A stretch of 64,000 nt of DNA from Tupaia tana (Eukaryota > Chordata > Mammalia > Scandentia > Tupaiidae). Both the position numbers and the translations under genes were made by a program. Below the pieces are notes generated by a model. The model worked only from the letters and a program-made list of their open reading frames with translations. It did not search any database and had not been told where the DNA came from. Every line of letters starts with the position of its first letter. Position 1 is the stretch's first letter. The stretch covers positions 9,633,448-9,697,447 of the forward strand of contig JAKSZU010000031.1 of NCBI GenBank assembly GCA_026018925.1, in the 5' to 3' direction. This document shows, one piece after another, positions 22,443 to 33,432 of this stretch.

Positions 22443-22695
22443 CTTTTTTTTTGGAGAGGTTTTTGCTATAGGGCTCATGCACTCACATGAAAGAGAGAGA
22501 CAGACAGAAAGCGAGAAATTACCCCCCAGGAGGGATGGCCACGCCGCAATCCCTTCTCCTCCATTCTCCTCTCAGGATCTTTGGCACACACACACATGCG
22601 CCTGGCGTGAGTTTAAGCCACCAGGTCCAGGACTCGAATTGCGGTCGACTACATGGGAGTCCAGCGATATAACCATGACGCCAACTGCTGGCCCC
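22443..22695 (-). mobile_element. SINE family A1
   Basis: GGTTTTTGCTATAGGGCTC, body, head end CCAACTGCTGGCCCC. Confidence 0.92.
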
Positions 22696-22741
22696 AATGT
22701 TTGAAATCAAACAACCTATAGATAAGAAATGGTGTTCCAGA

Positions 22742-22905
22742 GAAAGGGATGGCCACGTCGCAATCACTTCTCCTTTGTCCTCTCGGGATCTTGGGCACGC
22801 ACGCACATGCGCCTGGTGTCAGTTTAAGCCACCAGGTCTGGGACTCAAAACGCAGTTGACCACATGGGAGTAATGACATAGCCGTTACGCCAACTGCTGG
22901 TCCCA
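22742..22905 (-). mobile_element. SINE family A1 lacking tail and CT-rich segment
   Basis: It starts inside the body (AAGGGATGGCCACGTCGC) and ends with an intact head (CCAACTGCTGGTCCC). Because the missing part is the 3' end of the SINE, simple reverse-transcription truncation cannot explain it. Confidence 0.85.
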
Positions 22906-22929
22906 GGAAAGCAATGCTTTTTCTAATTT

Positions 22930-23220
22930 TTGTTACTTACTTGCGATAACCAAGGGTCTAAATGCATACCAATCAATCCACAATGTGAATAGACCACCAC
23001 CACTGTCTAATTTTAGGACATTTTCATCCCTGCGAAAACAAAGCCTTCTTCCTCCAGCTCCTGGCAACCATGAATTTTCTTCTGTCTTTATGGATTTGCC
23101 TGTTCTGGACATTTCAATAAAGGAATTACAGAGTGTGTGGTCTCTCATATGTGGTTTTTCACCTATCGTAATGTCTTCAGCCTCCATTCATGTGTGGTAT
23201 GTAGCAGTAATTCATTCCCT
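22930..23220 (-). mobile_element. Old L1M-type 3' fragment
   Basis: TTTTAGGACATTTTCATCCC, CTCCTGGCAACCATGAATTT, GGATTTGCCTGTTCTGGAC and CTCATATGTGG in order match the reverse of an old L1 3' UTR. Confidence 0.75.
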
Positions 23221-23642
23221 CAGGGAAAAGACGTCCTTGCACCAGGCAAGCTACAAGTCAGGTCAAATGCACACACACAAAGAAACCATCCTCAGGATTG
23301 AGGACCTGATCCATCTCCCTCCACTGCCTGTTAGAGAACCTGAGGGCTGTTCGTTTCCAAGGTTACCTTGGAGCTGGAGAATGGAGGATTGCCCAGAGTA
23401 AGCAAAAATGTCACCAAGCAAACTGATCTTAAGACCGTCAACTGTATTTAATTGAACACATGCTCCTTAGTGTTGTTGCCAGCCTCTTGCGAACACTGGG
23501 GTTCTTTCAAAGTTATTTCTGACTACTTTTCCCAGTTTGGTGATCCATTTTACAGAGACGAGAGTTTCTGGAGATCCTTACTCTGCTGTATTGACTTGAC
23601 TTCTTTTTATGGTAGTTGATAAATGTTTGGAGTTTATTCATT

Positions 23643-23654
23643 GTGTGTGAGTGA

Positions 23655-23717
<63 letters not shown>
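23643..23717. repeat. (TG)n-(AG)n compound microsatellite
   Basis: GTGTGT units followed directly by GAGAGA units. Confidence 0.95.
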
Positions 23718-23722
<5 letters not shown>

Positions 23723-23734
23723 AGCACTCTCAAT

Positions 23735-23880
23735 AGAGTATGCCTCCCTCTCCCCAGCCTTTAATGCAGCCAGGATCATGGGCAGGTGCAGACACCTGGT
23801 CTGGTATGTACAGGTCAATCCAGGAACCAAACTCTGGCCTTCCCTACGGCTTCATTAGATGGGTTGTAGGACTGGTCACA
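23735..23880 (-). mobile_element. SINE-like family C fragment
   Basis: TATGTACAGGTCAATCCAGG and AACCAAACTC resemble 56035-56150 (CTGGACAGGTCAACCCAGG, AACTGAACTC). It looks like a tRNA-derived element read in reverse, but it is not family A and only weakly similar to B. Confidence 0.4.
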
Positions 23881-24238
23881 GAGTCTTCCATCTTCTTTTT
23901 TTTTTTTTAAGAATTATTTATTTGGGACCAGCAGATGAGAGAACTACATGGAAAGAGGCCTCAGGTGTCCCACCATCCCAGATGAGGCTATAATAAGCCA
24001 GGCACACCCAGCTGGTCATTTGCTGATGGTAGATGCTGGAGTGAGCCCAGCTAATCATCTGAGCTGGGCTATGCAGGAAAAAAACCACCCTGCTGAGCCC
24101 AGCCAAAGTGTCAACCCACAAAATCAGCAGTCTCCTAAGTGGGTAGTGTTAGAAGCCATTCAGTGTTGATGCAGACAACATTGACATAGGTCATGTCTAT
24201 TAAGTTCACTATTTATTCTTATGAAAAGTGCATATACT
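23881..24238. other. Unique sequence with a possible short SINE head
   Basis: GGGACCAGCAGATG at 23924-23937 matches the first 14 bases of family A, but nothing downstream continues the element. Confidence 0.35.
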
Positions 24239-24500
24239 TGGGAACAGCAGGTGGCATAATGGTTATGTTTCTGGACTCCCATATAGTTAACCCAGTGGCT
24301 CAAAACTCACGCCGGGGTGTGTGTGCGTGCATGCCCAAAATCCCGAGAGGAGAGTAAAGGAGAAGGGATTGCGGCATGGCCATACCCCCTGGTGGGTGAT
24401 TTCTCGTTTTCTGTCTCTCTGTCTCTCTTGCGAGCACATGCGCCCTATATCAAAAATCTCTCTCTCTAAAAAAAAATAAATAAATAAAAAGAAAAAGAAA
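24239..24500 (+). mobile_element. SINE family A1 lacking the B box
   Basis: GGCATAATGGTTATGTTTCTGG A-box region is present, but the sequence jumps from CATATAGTTAA to CCCAGTGGCTC, deleting the B box. The end GCCCTATATCAAAAATC and tail are intact. Confidence 0.88.
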
Positions 24501-24552
24501 AATACATACACTCAGAAGAAAAATAATATTGTTATGGCAATTTATGTAATGC

Positions 24553-24905
24553 AAATTGAGTGTCCCTTATCCTAACTGCTTGGGAGCAGAAGTAATATAG
24601 ATTGCCATTTTTCATTTTTTAAATTTTGGAATATGTACAAACACCTAATGAGACAACTTGAGGATGAGGTGCAAGTCTAAACATGAAATTCATTTATGTT
24701 TTCTATGCACTTGACACACTTAGCCTGAGGTAATTTTGTACAATATTTCTGTATTGCAGCAGACCATAACGCACAGGGTCAGGTATAACATTTTCCAGGT
24801 GGTGGGTCATGTCAGTGCCCAGAGAACATTTCAGATTTGGGAATATTTTGGATTTTGGAGTTTGGAATTCAGGACGCTCCACCTAGAACTGGGGAGCATT
24901 AAACA
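24553..24905 (+). mobile_element. Fossil Tc1/mariner-superfamily DNA transposon
   Basis: GAGTGTCCCTTATCCTAACT at the left, AAACATGAAATTCATTTATG inside, and TTTCAGATTTGGG with GATTTTGGAGTTTGG at the right resemble a mammal-wide Tc2-group element (Kanga/MER104-like). The family name is from memory and uncertain. Confidence 0.55.
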
Positions 24906-25744
24906 GTCTTATTCCCTGCTCGTGAACAGCAATGCAAAATTTTAAAATATCATGACGACCACTGTGTTTGAAGATGGGTAACACGGCGATGCTTTTTGAA
25001 GCCAGGGATGTGGTTATGGGATTTAATATCACAGCCTTTCTCGTTTTAGGTTTGTTGGAAGTTTGTGCATGATAGAAACACGTTAAATACGCTTAGCCAT
25101 GACAATCTGCTCTCCCTGTCTTGTGTTCCTATTTGGCGGGGCGTAGATGAGTTTGGATTTCAAAATTTAAATTTCCTTCTGAGCGCCTCTCAAGAGCAGG
25201 CTTACATGATGTTATTCTAAGCTTTCCTTCCAAATCTCCAAGGCTTCAACAGGGAGACCGAAAGCATTTTCCCTTTCACTGGAAGCACGACACAATCCCA
25301 TGCAGATAAATAAGCCTCACTATTATTACATTTAATGTAAAAATGTAAACTGCAAAGAGTCTCCCGTCGAGACTCATCCCCGATTCCAGTGCTGTATGAA
25401 GACGTCTTGTGCTGGCAACATCTAAAGAATTGGCAAGCGAAAATGGAGTGGAAAGCGATCGGGGAACAGAGCTCCAGGATGCGGAGAGCTCTCTGTCTGC
25501 CAAGATGACAGAGAATGTAGGGCAATGTGATTAACTCCGGGCCTTGGCGAGTCCGTATTCTGCAGTTCAGGAAAATCTTCGTTGGCTGAGTCGGTTCGGA
25601 GCGCTGTGCCCGTTTGCCTTCATCCTTACAATCTACAATTAAAACAGTAGGAGATACGTCTCCAAACGGATCTTCATCCGGTGCTGCTGAAAACATTTCT
25701 AATTGGATAATCGTCTCTCAGGAGAGGATAATTAAAATGTTCTT
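24906..25744. other. Unique block with an unassigned 159-codon open frame
   Basis: No repeats are recognised. A minus-strand open frame at 25217-25696 encodes 159 residues beginning MFSAAPDEDPFGDVSPTVLI. I see no signal peptide, transmembrane segment, zinc finger or known domain, and no obvious promoter. It may be chance, a processed pseudogene relic or conserved non-coding DNA. I do not call a gene. Confidence 0.3.
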
Positions 25745-25978
25745 GGGCCAGCCCGCGGCGTGGTAGTGAAGGCAGCAGGATACCACATAGCCAAACACAT
25801 GGGTCGAGTCTTGGACCTGGTGTCTCGATAAACACTCCGGGGGCACGCCCAGAATTCTTACAGGACAGAGGAATGGAGGAGAAGGGAGCGCAGCATGGCC
25901 AAGCCCATCAGGTGTGCTCTCTCAATTTCCTTCTGTCTGTCTCTCTGTCGAGCATGCCAGCCCTCTGGAAAATTAAAA
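25745..25978 (+). mobile_element. SINE family AV
   Basis: CTTGGGCCAGCCCGCGGCGTGG head, GGGTCGAGTCTTGGACC B box, GCCCTCTGGAAAATTAAAAA end. Confidence 0.8.
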
Positions 25979-26002
25979 AGAATGTGTTTTCTAAAGCTCT
26001 GC

Positions 26003-26198
26003 TGTGGTGATGCAGGTATAGGGGTACTGCATAATGCTAGAGCCCTGTGGGGAGACCCAGTGTTCAAATATTGACTGTAGCTGAACACAGCTCCTGGCTG
26101 ACTAGGAGGTTCGGGGGCAGATCATGGCACAGAGAGACTCTGTCAGGTGTCTCTGTCTCTCTCACACTTTCTCTCATGAAAGAAATACATACACTTTT
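26003..26198 (+). mobile_element. SINE family B
   Basis: GTGGTGATGCAGGTATAGGG head, AGTGTTCAAATATTG degraded B box, CTCTGTCAGGTGTCTCTGTC and an A-rich end. Its 3' tail hosts the next SINE. Confidence 0.75.
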
Positions 26199-26452
26199 AA
26201 AAAAAAATTTTGGAGAGGTTTTTGCTATAGGGCGTGTGCACTCTCAGAAAGACAGAGAGACAGAGAGACAGAAAGCGAGAAATCACCCTCCAGGGGGGAT
26301 GGCCACGTCGCAATCCCTTCTCTTCCATTCTCCTCTTGAGATCTTGGGCACGCACGTGCGCCCGGCATGAGTTTAAGACACACGGGACTTGAACCATGGT
26401 TGACTACGTGGGAGTCCAGTGACATAACCATTATGCTAACTGCTGGTCCCAG
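26199..26452 (-). mobile_element. SINE family A1, inserted in a family B tail
   Basis: Exact TSD TACATACACTTTT (26186-26198 and 26453-26465), which comes from the family B tail, so this copy is younger. Head end TGCTAACTGCTGGTCCC. Confidence 0.95.
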
Positions 26453-26480
26453 TACATACACTTTTTAAAAATGCACTCCT

Positions 26481-26756
26481 GGGACCAGCAGTTAGCATAA
26501 TGGCTATGTCGCTGGACTCCCACGTGGTCAGCCGTGGTTGGAGTCCTGGACCCGGTGGCTTGAACTCATGCTGGGCGTGTGTGCGTGCATGTCCAAGATC
26601 CCGAGAGGAGAATGGAGGAGAAGGGATTGTGGTTTGGCCATTCCCCCTGGGGGGTGATTTCTCACTTTCTGTCTCTCTGTCTCTCTCTGTCTATCTGGTG
26701 AGCGCACATGCCCTATAGCAAAAAGCTCTCCAAAAAAAAAAAAAAAAAAGAAAAAA
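26481..26756 (+). mobile_element. SINE family A1, full length
   Basis: GGGACCAGCAGTTAGCATAA head, GCCCTATAGCAAAAAGC end, A tail. TSD AAAATGCACTCC before and AAAATGTACTCC after. It lies head-to-head with the previous copy across 28 bp. Confidence 0.94.
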
Positions 26757-28726
26757 AAATGTACTCCCATGAAATCATTGCATTTAATCACAATGATGTC
26801 TTCCACTTGAGCCACCATTGTCTTCTCTATCTTCTGTCCTCAGGTGCAGGAAAGACTCTGTTTGATAAACCCAGTGACACCCTGTTGGAATGAAGCTCTC
26901 CACATTAGTGCTATAGACCTACACTAATTTGTGGGTCAAATCCTCTTCCAGTCAGCATATGCAAATGCCCATGATTACAGTGCCAAAAGGAGAAACCAGC
27001 AGCCTTGCCAGGGAGGCCGGTCTCGATTTATAACAGCAGGAAAGGAAAGGGTGGGCCTTGTTCCCTGCTAGTACGGAAAGCTTCAAGGCAGATGGGCCAG
27101 GCTACATCCCCATACCCTCAGAGTCCGCGTTCACGGCGCTGCCAGGGCTGCTGTGAGCACAGAGTTGTCACTCCCTGATTGCCAGAGGGGACAGTGTGCC
27201 ACCTCTCTGTTAGGAACACCACACAGGGCCAGAGCATGTGAAAAGATCATCGGAGAGCTTCGTTTTTTCCTAGAATACATCCCTGCCTCGCCAAAAGGGA
27301 TTTCTTTTCTTTGACTGTAGACAGCTTCTGCAGAGCACAGACATGGTGAGATGCTCTCTTGCAGAGAATTAAGAATTTTTAAACCATGGTCAGTGCTGAG
27401 CACACCTGGAGCCCTGCATGTTTTAGTTGCATACATTTTAGTGAGGGGCGAAGGTCTGGGATCCAGCTCTGCCCTCTTCCAGGAGCTGAAGTCATCATTT
27501 GGACAGCGGCACTAACCAAGCACTTTCCCACACAGTATCTGCGACAGGGGACGATGGACAAGCTCTGGGTCATGGCTCCTCTTCTGGGACCAAAGCCACG
27601 CTGCTTCCTCTAACCTCTGCTCTGTCATCTTCTCAAAGACCTGCAGCTTCAACATCCATGAGGATGACTCTGGACACCCTCTGCGTGTCACGCCAATCTT
27701 TCTCTTCCCTCTCCCCATGGAGATGCAGAATTCCTTGTCTTATTTTGGCATGATAGACATTCCTGGACTGTCCTTCTTTGCAACGAGAACCACTCTACAT
27801 GAGGGACCCACGTGCAGCCCTTGGCTGGGATGGGAATGATGCTGCAAGGTTTTAGCTCTGTCTCCTCACAAGTTGCCCTTTACAACATTGTCATGGAAGA
27901 GAATTGCGGTACATAATTTTGTAAACCTCGGCAGTCACCATACGTGGCTGGGGAGGAGAACCAGTACACTTAATTCAGAGGATTAAAGGTCAAAGGCGGG
28001 TGCCTTGCATTGGACATGCTAAGAAGCAGGGTGCAAACAAACATGAGTGTCTTCACTCTGCATACTCGTTACTCTAAAGGGGTCGTCACAAACATTTAAC
28101 AGTATAATTAAATAGGACCAAACATTTCAAACGCATTCAAAATGGCATGAAAACACAGGGAGTAGTGCAAAAGCTAAGGGATGGAAACTTGGACAATACA
28201 CTGCTGAATTCCATGTGGCAGAAGATGTTATCAAACCAAATGAAATTTACCACCCTGTAGCCGTTAGGAAAGTGTATAATTCCAAAGATCCAGTCTACCT
28301 AAATATCTGTTTTGCTTTGTGCTGTTTTGGTATCCCCTGGTGCAGAGCCATCCTCCTCCCCTCTCCGCCAAATATGTAAATGATCTCTGCATGTCCGGTG
28401 AAACCTTGTAATATATTCCAGTGTCCAAGATGTCTCAGCTTTCCTTAGCTGCAACTGCCTTGAAGGAGAAAAACAGGTGATGAAATATGTTGCAAAACGT
28501 ACTAGTCATTGCTTTGCAGAAACAAGATGACAGCTTGAGTTACTCGGTGCGAAATATTCACATTGTAGCAAAAACATCCGCCTTTAGATGGCTTCGGCCA
28601 TGCAGGCTCCATTCCTGCTCATGCTGTGCGTTCACCATGGGCTCTGACACCAGCCTGAGAGAGCAGCTGCCACATGAGATGCTGACAAAGTGCTGTGCAT
28701 TTTTAGAAAAAAAAAAAAAAAAAACA
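26757..28726. other. 2-kb SINE-free unique block
   Basis: Mixed-composition unique sequence. Short frames exist on both strands but none shows a domain or splice context that I can support. An A run begins at 28708. Confidence 0.4.
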
Positions 28727-28846
28727 TTTATTTATTTATTTGTCTAGGTAGTCGTTGTGATTTTCAAGCTGCCGGGTCTGGGACTTGAACCGTGTTCGGC
28801 CATTGGGAATCCAGCACCTTAGCCACCATGCCACCTGCTGGCCCCA
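28727..28846 (-). mobile_element. SINE family AS
   Basis: ATTTATTTATTTGTCTAGG tail, AAGCTGCCGGGTCTGGGAC, head end CACCTGCTGGCCCC. Flanks GTGCTGTGCATTTTTA and GGCTGTGTGTATTTTTA look like a worn TSD. Confidence 0.88.
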
Positions 28847-29396
28847 GGGCTGTGTGTATTTTTATACTTCAGGGAAGGATGCGGTAGCCCTGGAGTGTCA
28901 GGTGACATGCTCCTTGCTTACTATGATGCGGAATGCAATCCTGCTATGTCCCTGAAACCCTTTGGCAAACAGAGCAATGCTGGAACAGAAAACAGATAAC
29001 CTGTAGTCCATGCGTGTTTCACCTCGAACTCAGCACATTCCCCTTCGTTCATCTGGACTCCATGAGAATCTCAGTACACTAGCATTGCTTCTTCGACTTT
29101 GGACGTGACACACGGCGAGACACTACCTCATGGAGTCAGTGCAATGGGTTTCCTACAGCATCCTCCTTAGAGAAATAAAGGCAATGAGTTCTACCCATTA
29201 CGTACCGATCTGTTGGTTTTTTACGTACGTTGCTTTCTAACCGACACTGCTGCGTGGGGTGGCTCAGGTGGTGCACTGTACAAATGTAGACTCTTCCTTC
29301 TGCACTGTTGGTGTGTTTCTTGAAGTTGTGCGGTACAAAGCATGCATCCTCATACAGGAGGGTCACAAATATATCTACTTCAGCTTTTTTCAAAGA
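28847..29396. other. Unique sequence
   Basis: No feature recognised. Confidence 0.4.
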
Positions 29397-29424
29397 ATTA
29401 TTACTATTATTATTATTATTATTA
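29397..29424. repeat. (ATT)n microsatellite
   Basis: Short ATT trinucleotide run. Confidence 0.9.
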
Positions 29425-29462
29425 AATTTGTTTATTTAATTCCATTTGTTACTATTATTTTT

Positions 29463-29470
29463 TAATTTGA

Positions 29471-29540
<70 letters not shown>

Positions 29541-29631
29541 TGAGAAAGCAAGCCACCAGGTTCAGGATTCAAATCATAGTCAATCATGTGGGAATCTAGC
29601 ACCTTTAACCACCATGCCACTGGCTGGCCCC
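29463..29631 (-). mobile_element. SINE family AS with (AC)n(AG)n
   Basis: TTTAATTTGACCACACACAC, an AC tract and AG tract to about 29536, then AAGCCACCAGGTTCAGG and head end CACTGGCTGGCCCC. Confidence 0.88.
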
Positions 29632-29662
29632 TAAAAAAATATTTTATTTAACTTTCTTTCTT

Positions 29663-29797
29663 TCTTTTTAATTTGCTCAAAGAGGGACAGAGTGAGAGAG
29701 AGAGAGTGAAAAAGCAAGCCACCAGGTCTAGGATAAGAACCATGGTTGGCCAGCTGGGAGTCCAGTGCCCTTAACCACCATGCCACCTGCCAGCCCC
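29663..29797 (-). mobile_element. SINE family AS
   Basis: TTTTTAATTTGCTCAAAGAGG, AAGCCACCAGGTCTAGGA, head end CACCTGCCAGCCCC. Confidence 0.88.
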
Positions 29798-29801
29798 TCA
29801 T

Positions 29802-30074
29802 TTTTTTTTTTTTTTTTTGAGAGATTTTTGCTCTAGGGTGCGTGCGCTCACCAGAGAGACAAAGAGAGATGGAGAAACGGAAAGTGAGAAATCACTCCCC
29901 CACCCAGGGAAGACGGCCATGCTGCAGTCCTTTCTCCTCCATTCTCCTCTCAGGATTTTGGGCCCTCACGCACATGCACCTGGCATGAGTTTCAAGCGAA
30001 GGTCCAGGACTCAAACCGTGGTTGGGCCACGTGCGAGTCCAGTGCCTTAACCACTACACTACCTGCTGGCCCCC
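29802..30074 (-). mobile_element. SINE family A2
   Basis: TTTTTGCTCTAGGGTGCGTGC, body, head end CTACCTGCTGGCCCCC. Third member of a four-SINE tandem cluster. Confidence 0.9.
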
Positions 30075-30123
30075 ACTTTTTTTTTTTTTTTTTAACCAAA
30101 AGATTACTTTATAAATCTAAATA

Positions 30124-30345
30124 TAAAAGTTTTCTTTTTTAAGTCTATGTCTTTCTTCAAGGAAAGAGACAGACAGACAAAGAAAGACAAACACTCCTAA
30201 CAGGACCCTCACACCACGATCCAACCGTAATTCAGCCAACCTGGATCACGGGTATGCATGTACACTTGGTGTGCAAACGGAGGCCTCAGGACACGATCTC
30301 AGGACCTCCCCATATGGGTCCAATTGTGTTACTGCTGCGCCAAAT
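30124..30345 (-). mobile_element. SINE family B
   Basis: CTATGTCTTTCTTCAAGGAAAG, AACAGGACCCTCACACCACG, ATCTCAGGACCTCCCC and the head end GTTACTGCTGCGCC. Confidence 0.8.
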
Positions 30346-31156
30346 GCCTTGCCCAAAACAGCTTCTTTAGGTTCTATTTTCTGTGCCTGGTGTCTCATCG
30401 ATAACAGGGCAATAGGAACAGCTGATGGACATGAAGGCAGTGAAGATGAGCGAGATGAACCCAGCAAAGCAGTTAGCATTTGCTGCTGGGACTCAGACTC
30501 AGCAAACATCACCCTCTATTTCAGGATGCCACATCCACACATGGGGCCCGGGTCCCTCCTCCTGCCCACCTCCAGTGTGACAGGGACGGTGCAGGGACTA
30601 CTTTGTCTCTGCTGGTGCCACAGCCGAGAGCAGGTCTCCCTGACACACATGCTAATGACTGACCTGTCTGATCTCAGGTCCTCGGAGTGCTTACCGACCC
30701 GAAGCATTTCCCTTGTCTGATCAAATGCCACGGGAACCTTTTCCTGGATCATCTGAAGCTCTGACTTTCCCCAACCTCTTTCTACAACGCGAGTCGCCCT
30801 CACACCCGTCATCCTGAGAGACATTCAACTGCGGTCCAGCCGGGCTGCGAAAGGTCCCTCAGATTTCAACGTGGTGCCTACGCTTTGCTTCAACTCCACA
30901 GTTTAAAACCTGACTTTGAAAGAAAAGCACAAGAAACAAGAATCTCACCAATTAGTTGGCAAGATGAGACAAGCAACACGGTATGGTTTCAAAGGTCGCT
31001 GAACCAAGTTGGCTTATAAACATGACAGTCTGCTTTCGTCTTTTCCTAAGACCCAAATCTCGTCAACACAATATCTTATTCACTGGAATACTGCATATAG
31101 GCTCAAGGAATGTTTCTGAAGTCTCTTAAAAGTGATAAAATTTATAGAGAATTTGG
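30346..31156. other. Unique sequence
   Basis: Moderately GC-rich around 30400-30850; no exon or repeat that I can support. Confidence 0.4.
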
Positions 31157-31420
31157 GGGCCAGTAAATGGTGTGGTTATTACATCCCCGGTTACTCCCAC
31201 ATGGCCGACCACGGTTTAAGTCCTGCACCTGTTGGTTTGAAAACCATGCTGGGTGCATGTGCATGTGTGCCCAGGATCCCAGGAGGAGAATGAAGGAGAA
31301 GGGACTGCGTGTGGCCATCTCCCCTGGAAGATGATTTCTCACTTTCTCTCTCATTGTCTTTCTCTCTCTCTCTCTGGCGAGCGCACGCACCCTAAAGCAA
31401 AACAAAAAACCAAAAATCCT
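31157..31420 (+). mobile_element. SINE family A2
   Basis: GGGCCAGTAAATGGTGTGG head, GGTTTAAGTCCTGC B box, CGCACCCTAAAGCAAAAC end. TSD TATAGAGAATTTGGG is exact on both sides (31143-31157, sharing G with the head, and 31422-31436). Confidence 0.93.
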
Positions 31421-31436
31421 CTATAGAGAATTTGGG

Positions 31437-32237
31437 CAGTATATTGTGAAAAGACATTCATTAGATAATTTTGTCATTAGAAATGCCCTCATTGCCCAAT
31501 ACACATCATTTATTTTGGAATCTGTTACCCTTGTAGAATCAGTAAGGCAAAAAATGTAATACTATGTTCAAAAAAGAACCTCAACATGAAAGTAATCATC
31601 AACTTATTTCTTATGCAAATTTACCAATTCCTGTGTAAATTTACCGAATGTACCAAGTCTAATAGATTTTTAATATGAAATGCGCTCATTCACTTACACT
31701 ATAAAGGCAGAATGACTTTTCTTCAATTCTGGATTATGGTCCATGGATGGTAGTCCCACTTTATTTCTATCTTTGTCTGATTCCCACCTTCACATACATG
31801 AGAATCTTCAAAGCATTAATGCCTAGGGCTTCTATTTAAAGTCGCACCACCACTTTTGAAATTCAAAGAACTGACATACCATGAAAACTTTATATATTAT
31901 GGCCAACCTCTTTCTTCATCAAGGACATTAACTCTAGCTGCTGTTTTGCTAACAACTTCCAAATATTGTTCAAGAAAAAGAAAAAAGGAAGAGAAAAAAA
32001 GAAAAAAGAAAGAAAAGTTCTTGCTGAGATCACAGTGACTTATTTATAAGCATCTTTCTGGAGCTGCTCCACGTGGTGACTCAGGGATTTAGGCTCTCTA
32101 GCACCCTCCTGTAGAATTATCATTGTTAGGGCTTTGGAGTTTTTAAGTGGATATTCTGCATTCAGTAACAGCAAACAAAATGTAGCTTTAGAGAACAGTG
32201 CAGGAAATTTTTATTTTATTTCACTTTTTAATTAAAA
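31437..32237. other. Unique AT-rich sequence
   Basis: An A/G-rich tract lies at 31970-32018. Nothing else is recognised. Confidence 0.4.
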
Positions 32238-32478
32238 AAAATTTGGACATAGGGAATGTACACTCACTGGATAGAGTGAGAGAGAAGTAAAAAATCACCC
32301 TCCAGGGGAAATGGCTATGCCACAATCTTTTCTCCTCATTTCTCCTCCCAGGAGTTTACCTGCACCCACACACTGAGGCATACAGGCCTGGTGTGGTTTT
32401 CAAGACACCAGATCCAGGAATCGAACCATGGTCGGCCATGTGGGATTCCAGCACCTTAACCACCACATCACCAGGCCT
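32238..32478 (-). mobile_element. SINE family A2/AV
   Basis: GGACATAGGGAATGTACACTC, body, head CACCTTAACCACCACATCACC. Strongly diverged. Confidence 0.82.
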
Positions 32479-32573
32479 GGAGGTGCATATGGTCCCAAAC
32501 AACCAATATGGGTACCTGCCTGATACCCATGGAGACAGAACTGTACATGCCAGTCATGAGACAGTTTTAATTT

Positions 32574-32831
32574 ATTTATTTATGAGAAATTTTTACTGTA
32601 GGGCGCATGTGCTCACCAGAAGGACGGAGAGGCAGAGAAAGAGAAAGTGAGAAATCACCCCTCAGGGGGATTGGCCACGCCGCAATCCCTTCTCCTCCAT
32701 TCTCCCCTCGGGATCTTGGGCACACATGCACATGTACCTGGAGTGAGTTTAAGCCACCGGGTCCGGGACTCAAACTGTGGCTGACCACATGGGAGTTCAG
32801 CGACATAGCCATTACGCCAACTGCCCCTCCC
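32574..32831 (-). mobile_element. SINE family A1
   Basis: TTTACTGTAGGGCGCATGTGC, body, head end CGCCAACTGCCCCTCCC. Confidence 0.9.
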
Positions 32832-33161
32832 ATAGTTAGTGTTTTGAATGTAGTTAGGGGACATGCAGGACTTTTGTCAATGCGGTGCTTCATGTACTGA
32901 GTTTTACACCTTTTGCTGAATTTAGACAGTGTACATTTTGATAAGCGATTCAAAGTACATTTAAATATAAAAATATGTTCACTGGGAATTTTGCTCTAGA
33001 ACATGATCATACAAATGTATAGATAATGAAGTTTAAAACCTCAGACCCTCATTTAACCAGTGCAGCCAATTTTCCATCCAGGACCTCAGTAGGGAAGCAA
33101 TGATGTGAGTTTGTGTGGCGTACCAGGCACCCGACAATTTTCTTTGAAGATGCAATATGTT

Positions 33162-33432
33162 GGGACCAGCAGTTAGCGTAATGACTATGTTGCTGGACTC
33201 CCACGTAGTCGACCGCGGTTTGAGTCCCAGACCCGGTGGCTTAAAAGCACGCCGGGCGCGTGTGCATGCGTGCCCAAGATCTCGAGAGGAGAATGGAGGA
33301 GAAGGGAATACGGTGTGGCCATCCCTCCTGGGGGGCGTGGTGATTTCTTGCTTTCTGTCCCTCTGTCTCTCTGTCTGTCTGGCGAGCGCACACGTCCTAT
33401 AGCAAAATCCTCTCCAAAAGAAAAAAAAAAAA
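33162..33432 (+). mobile_element. SINE family A1, full length
   Basis: GGGACCAGCAGTTAGCGTAA head, CGCGGTTTGAGTCCC B box. TSD AGATGCAATATGTT before and AGATGCAATGTGTT after. Confidence 0.95.
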
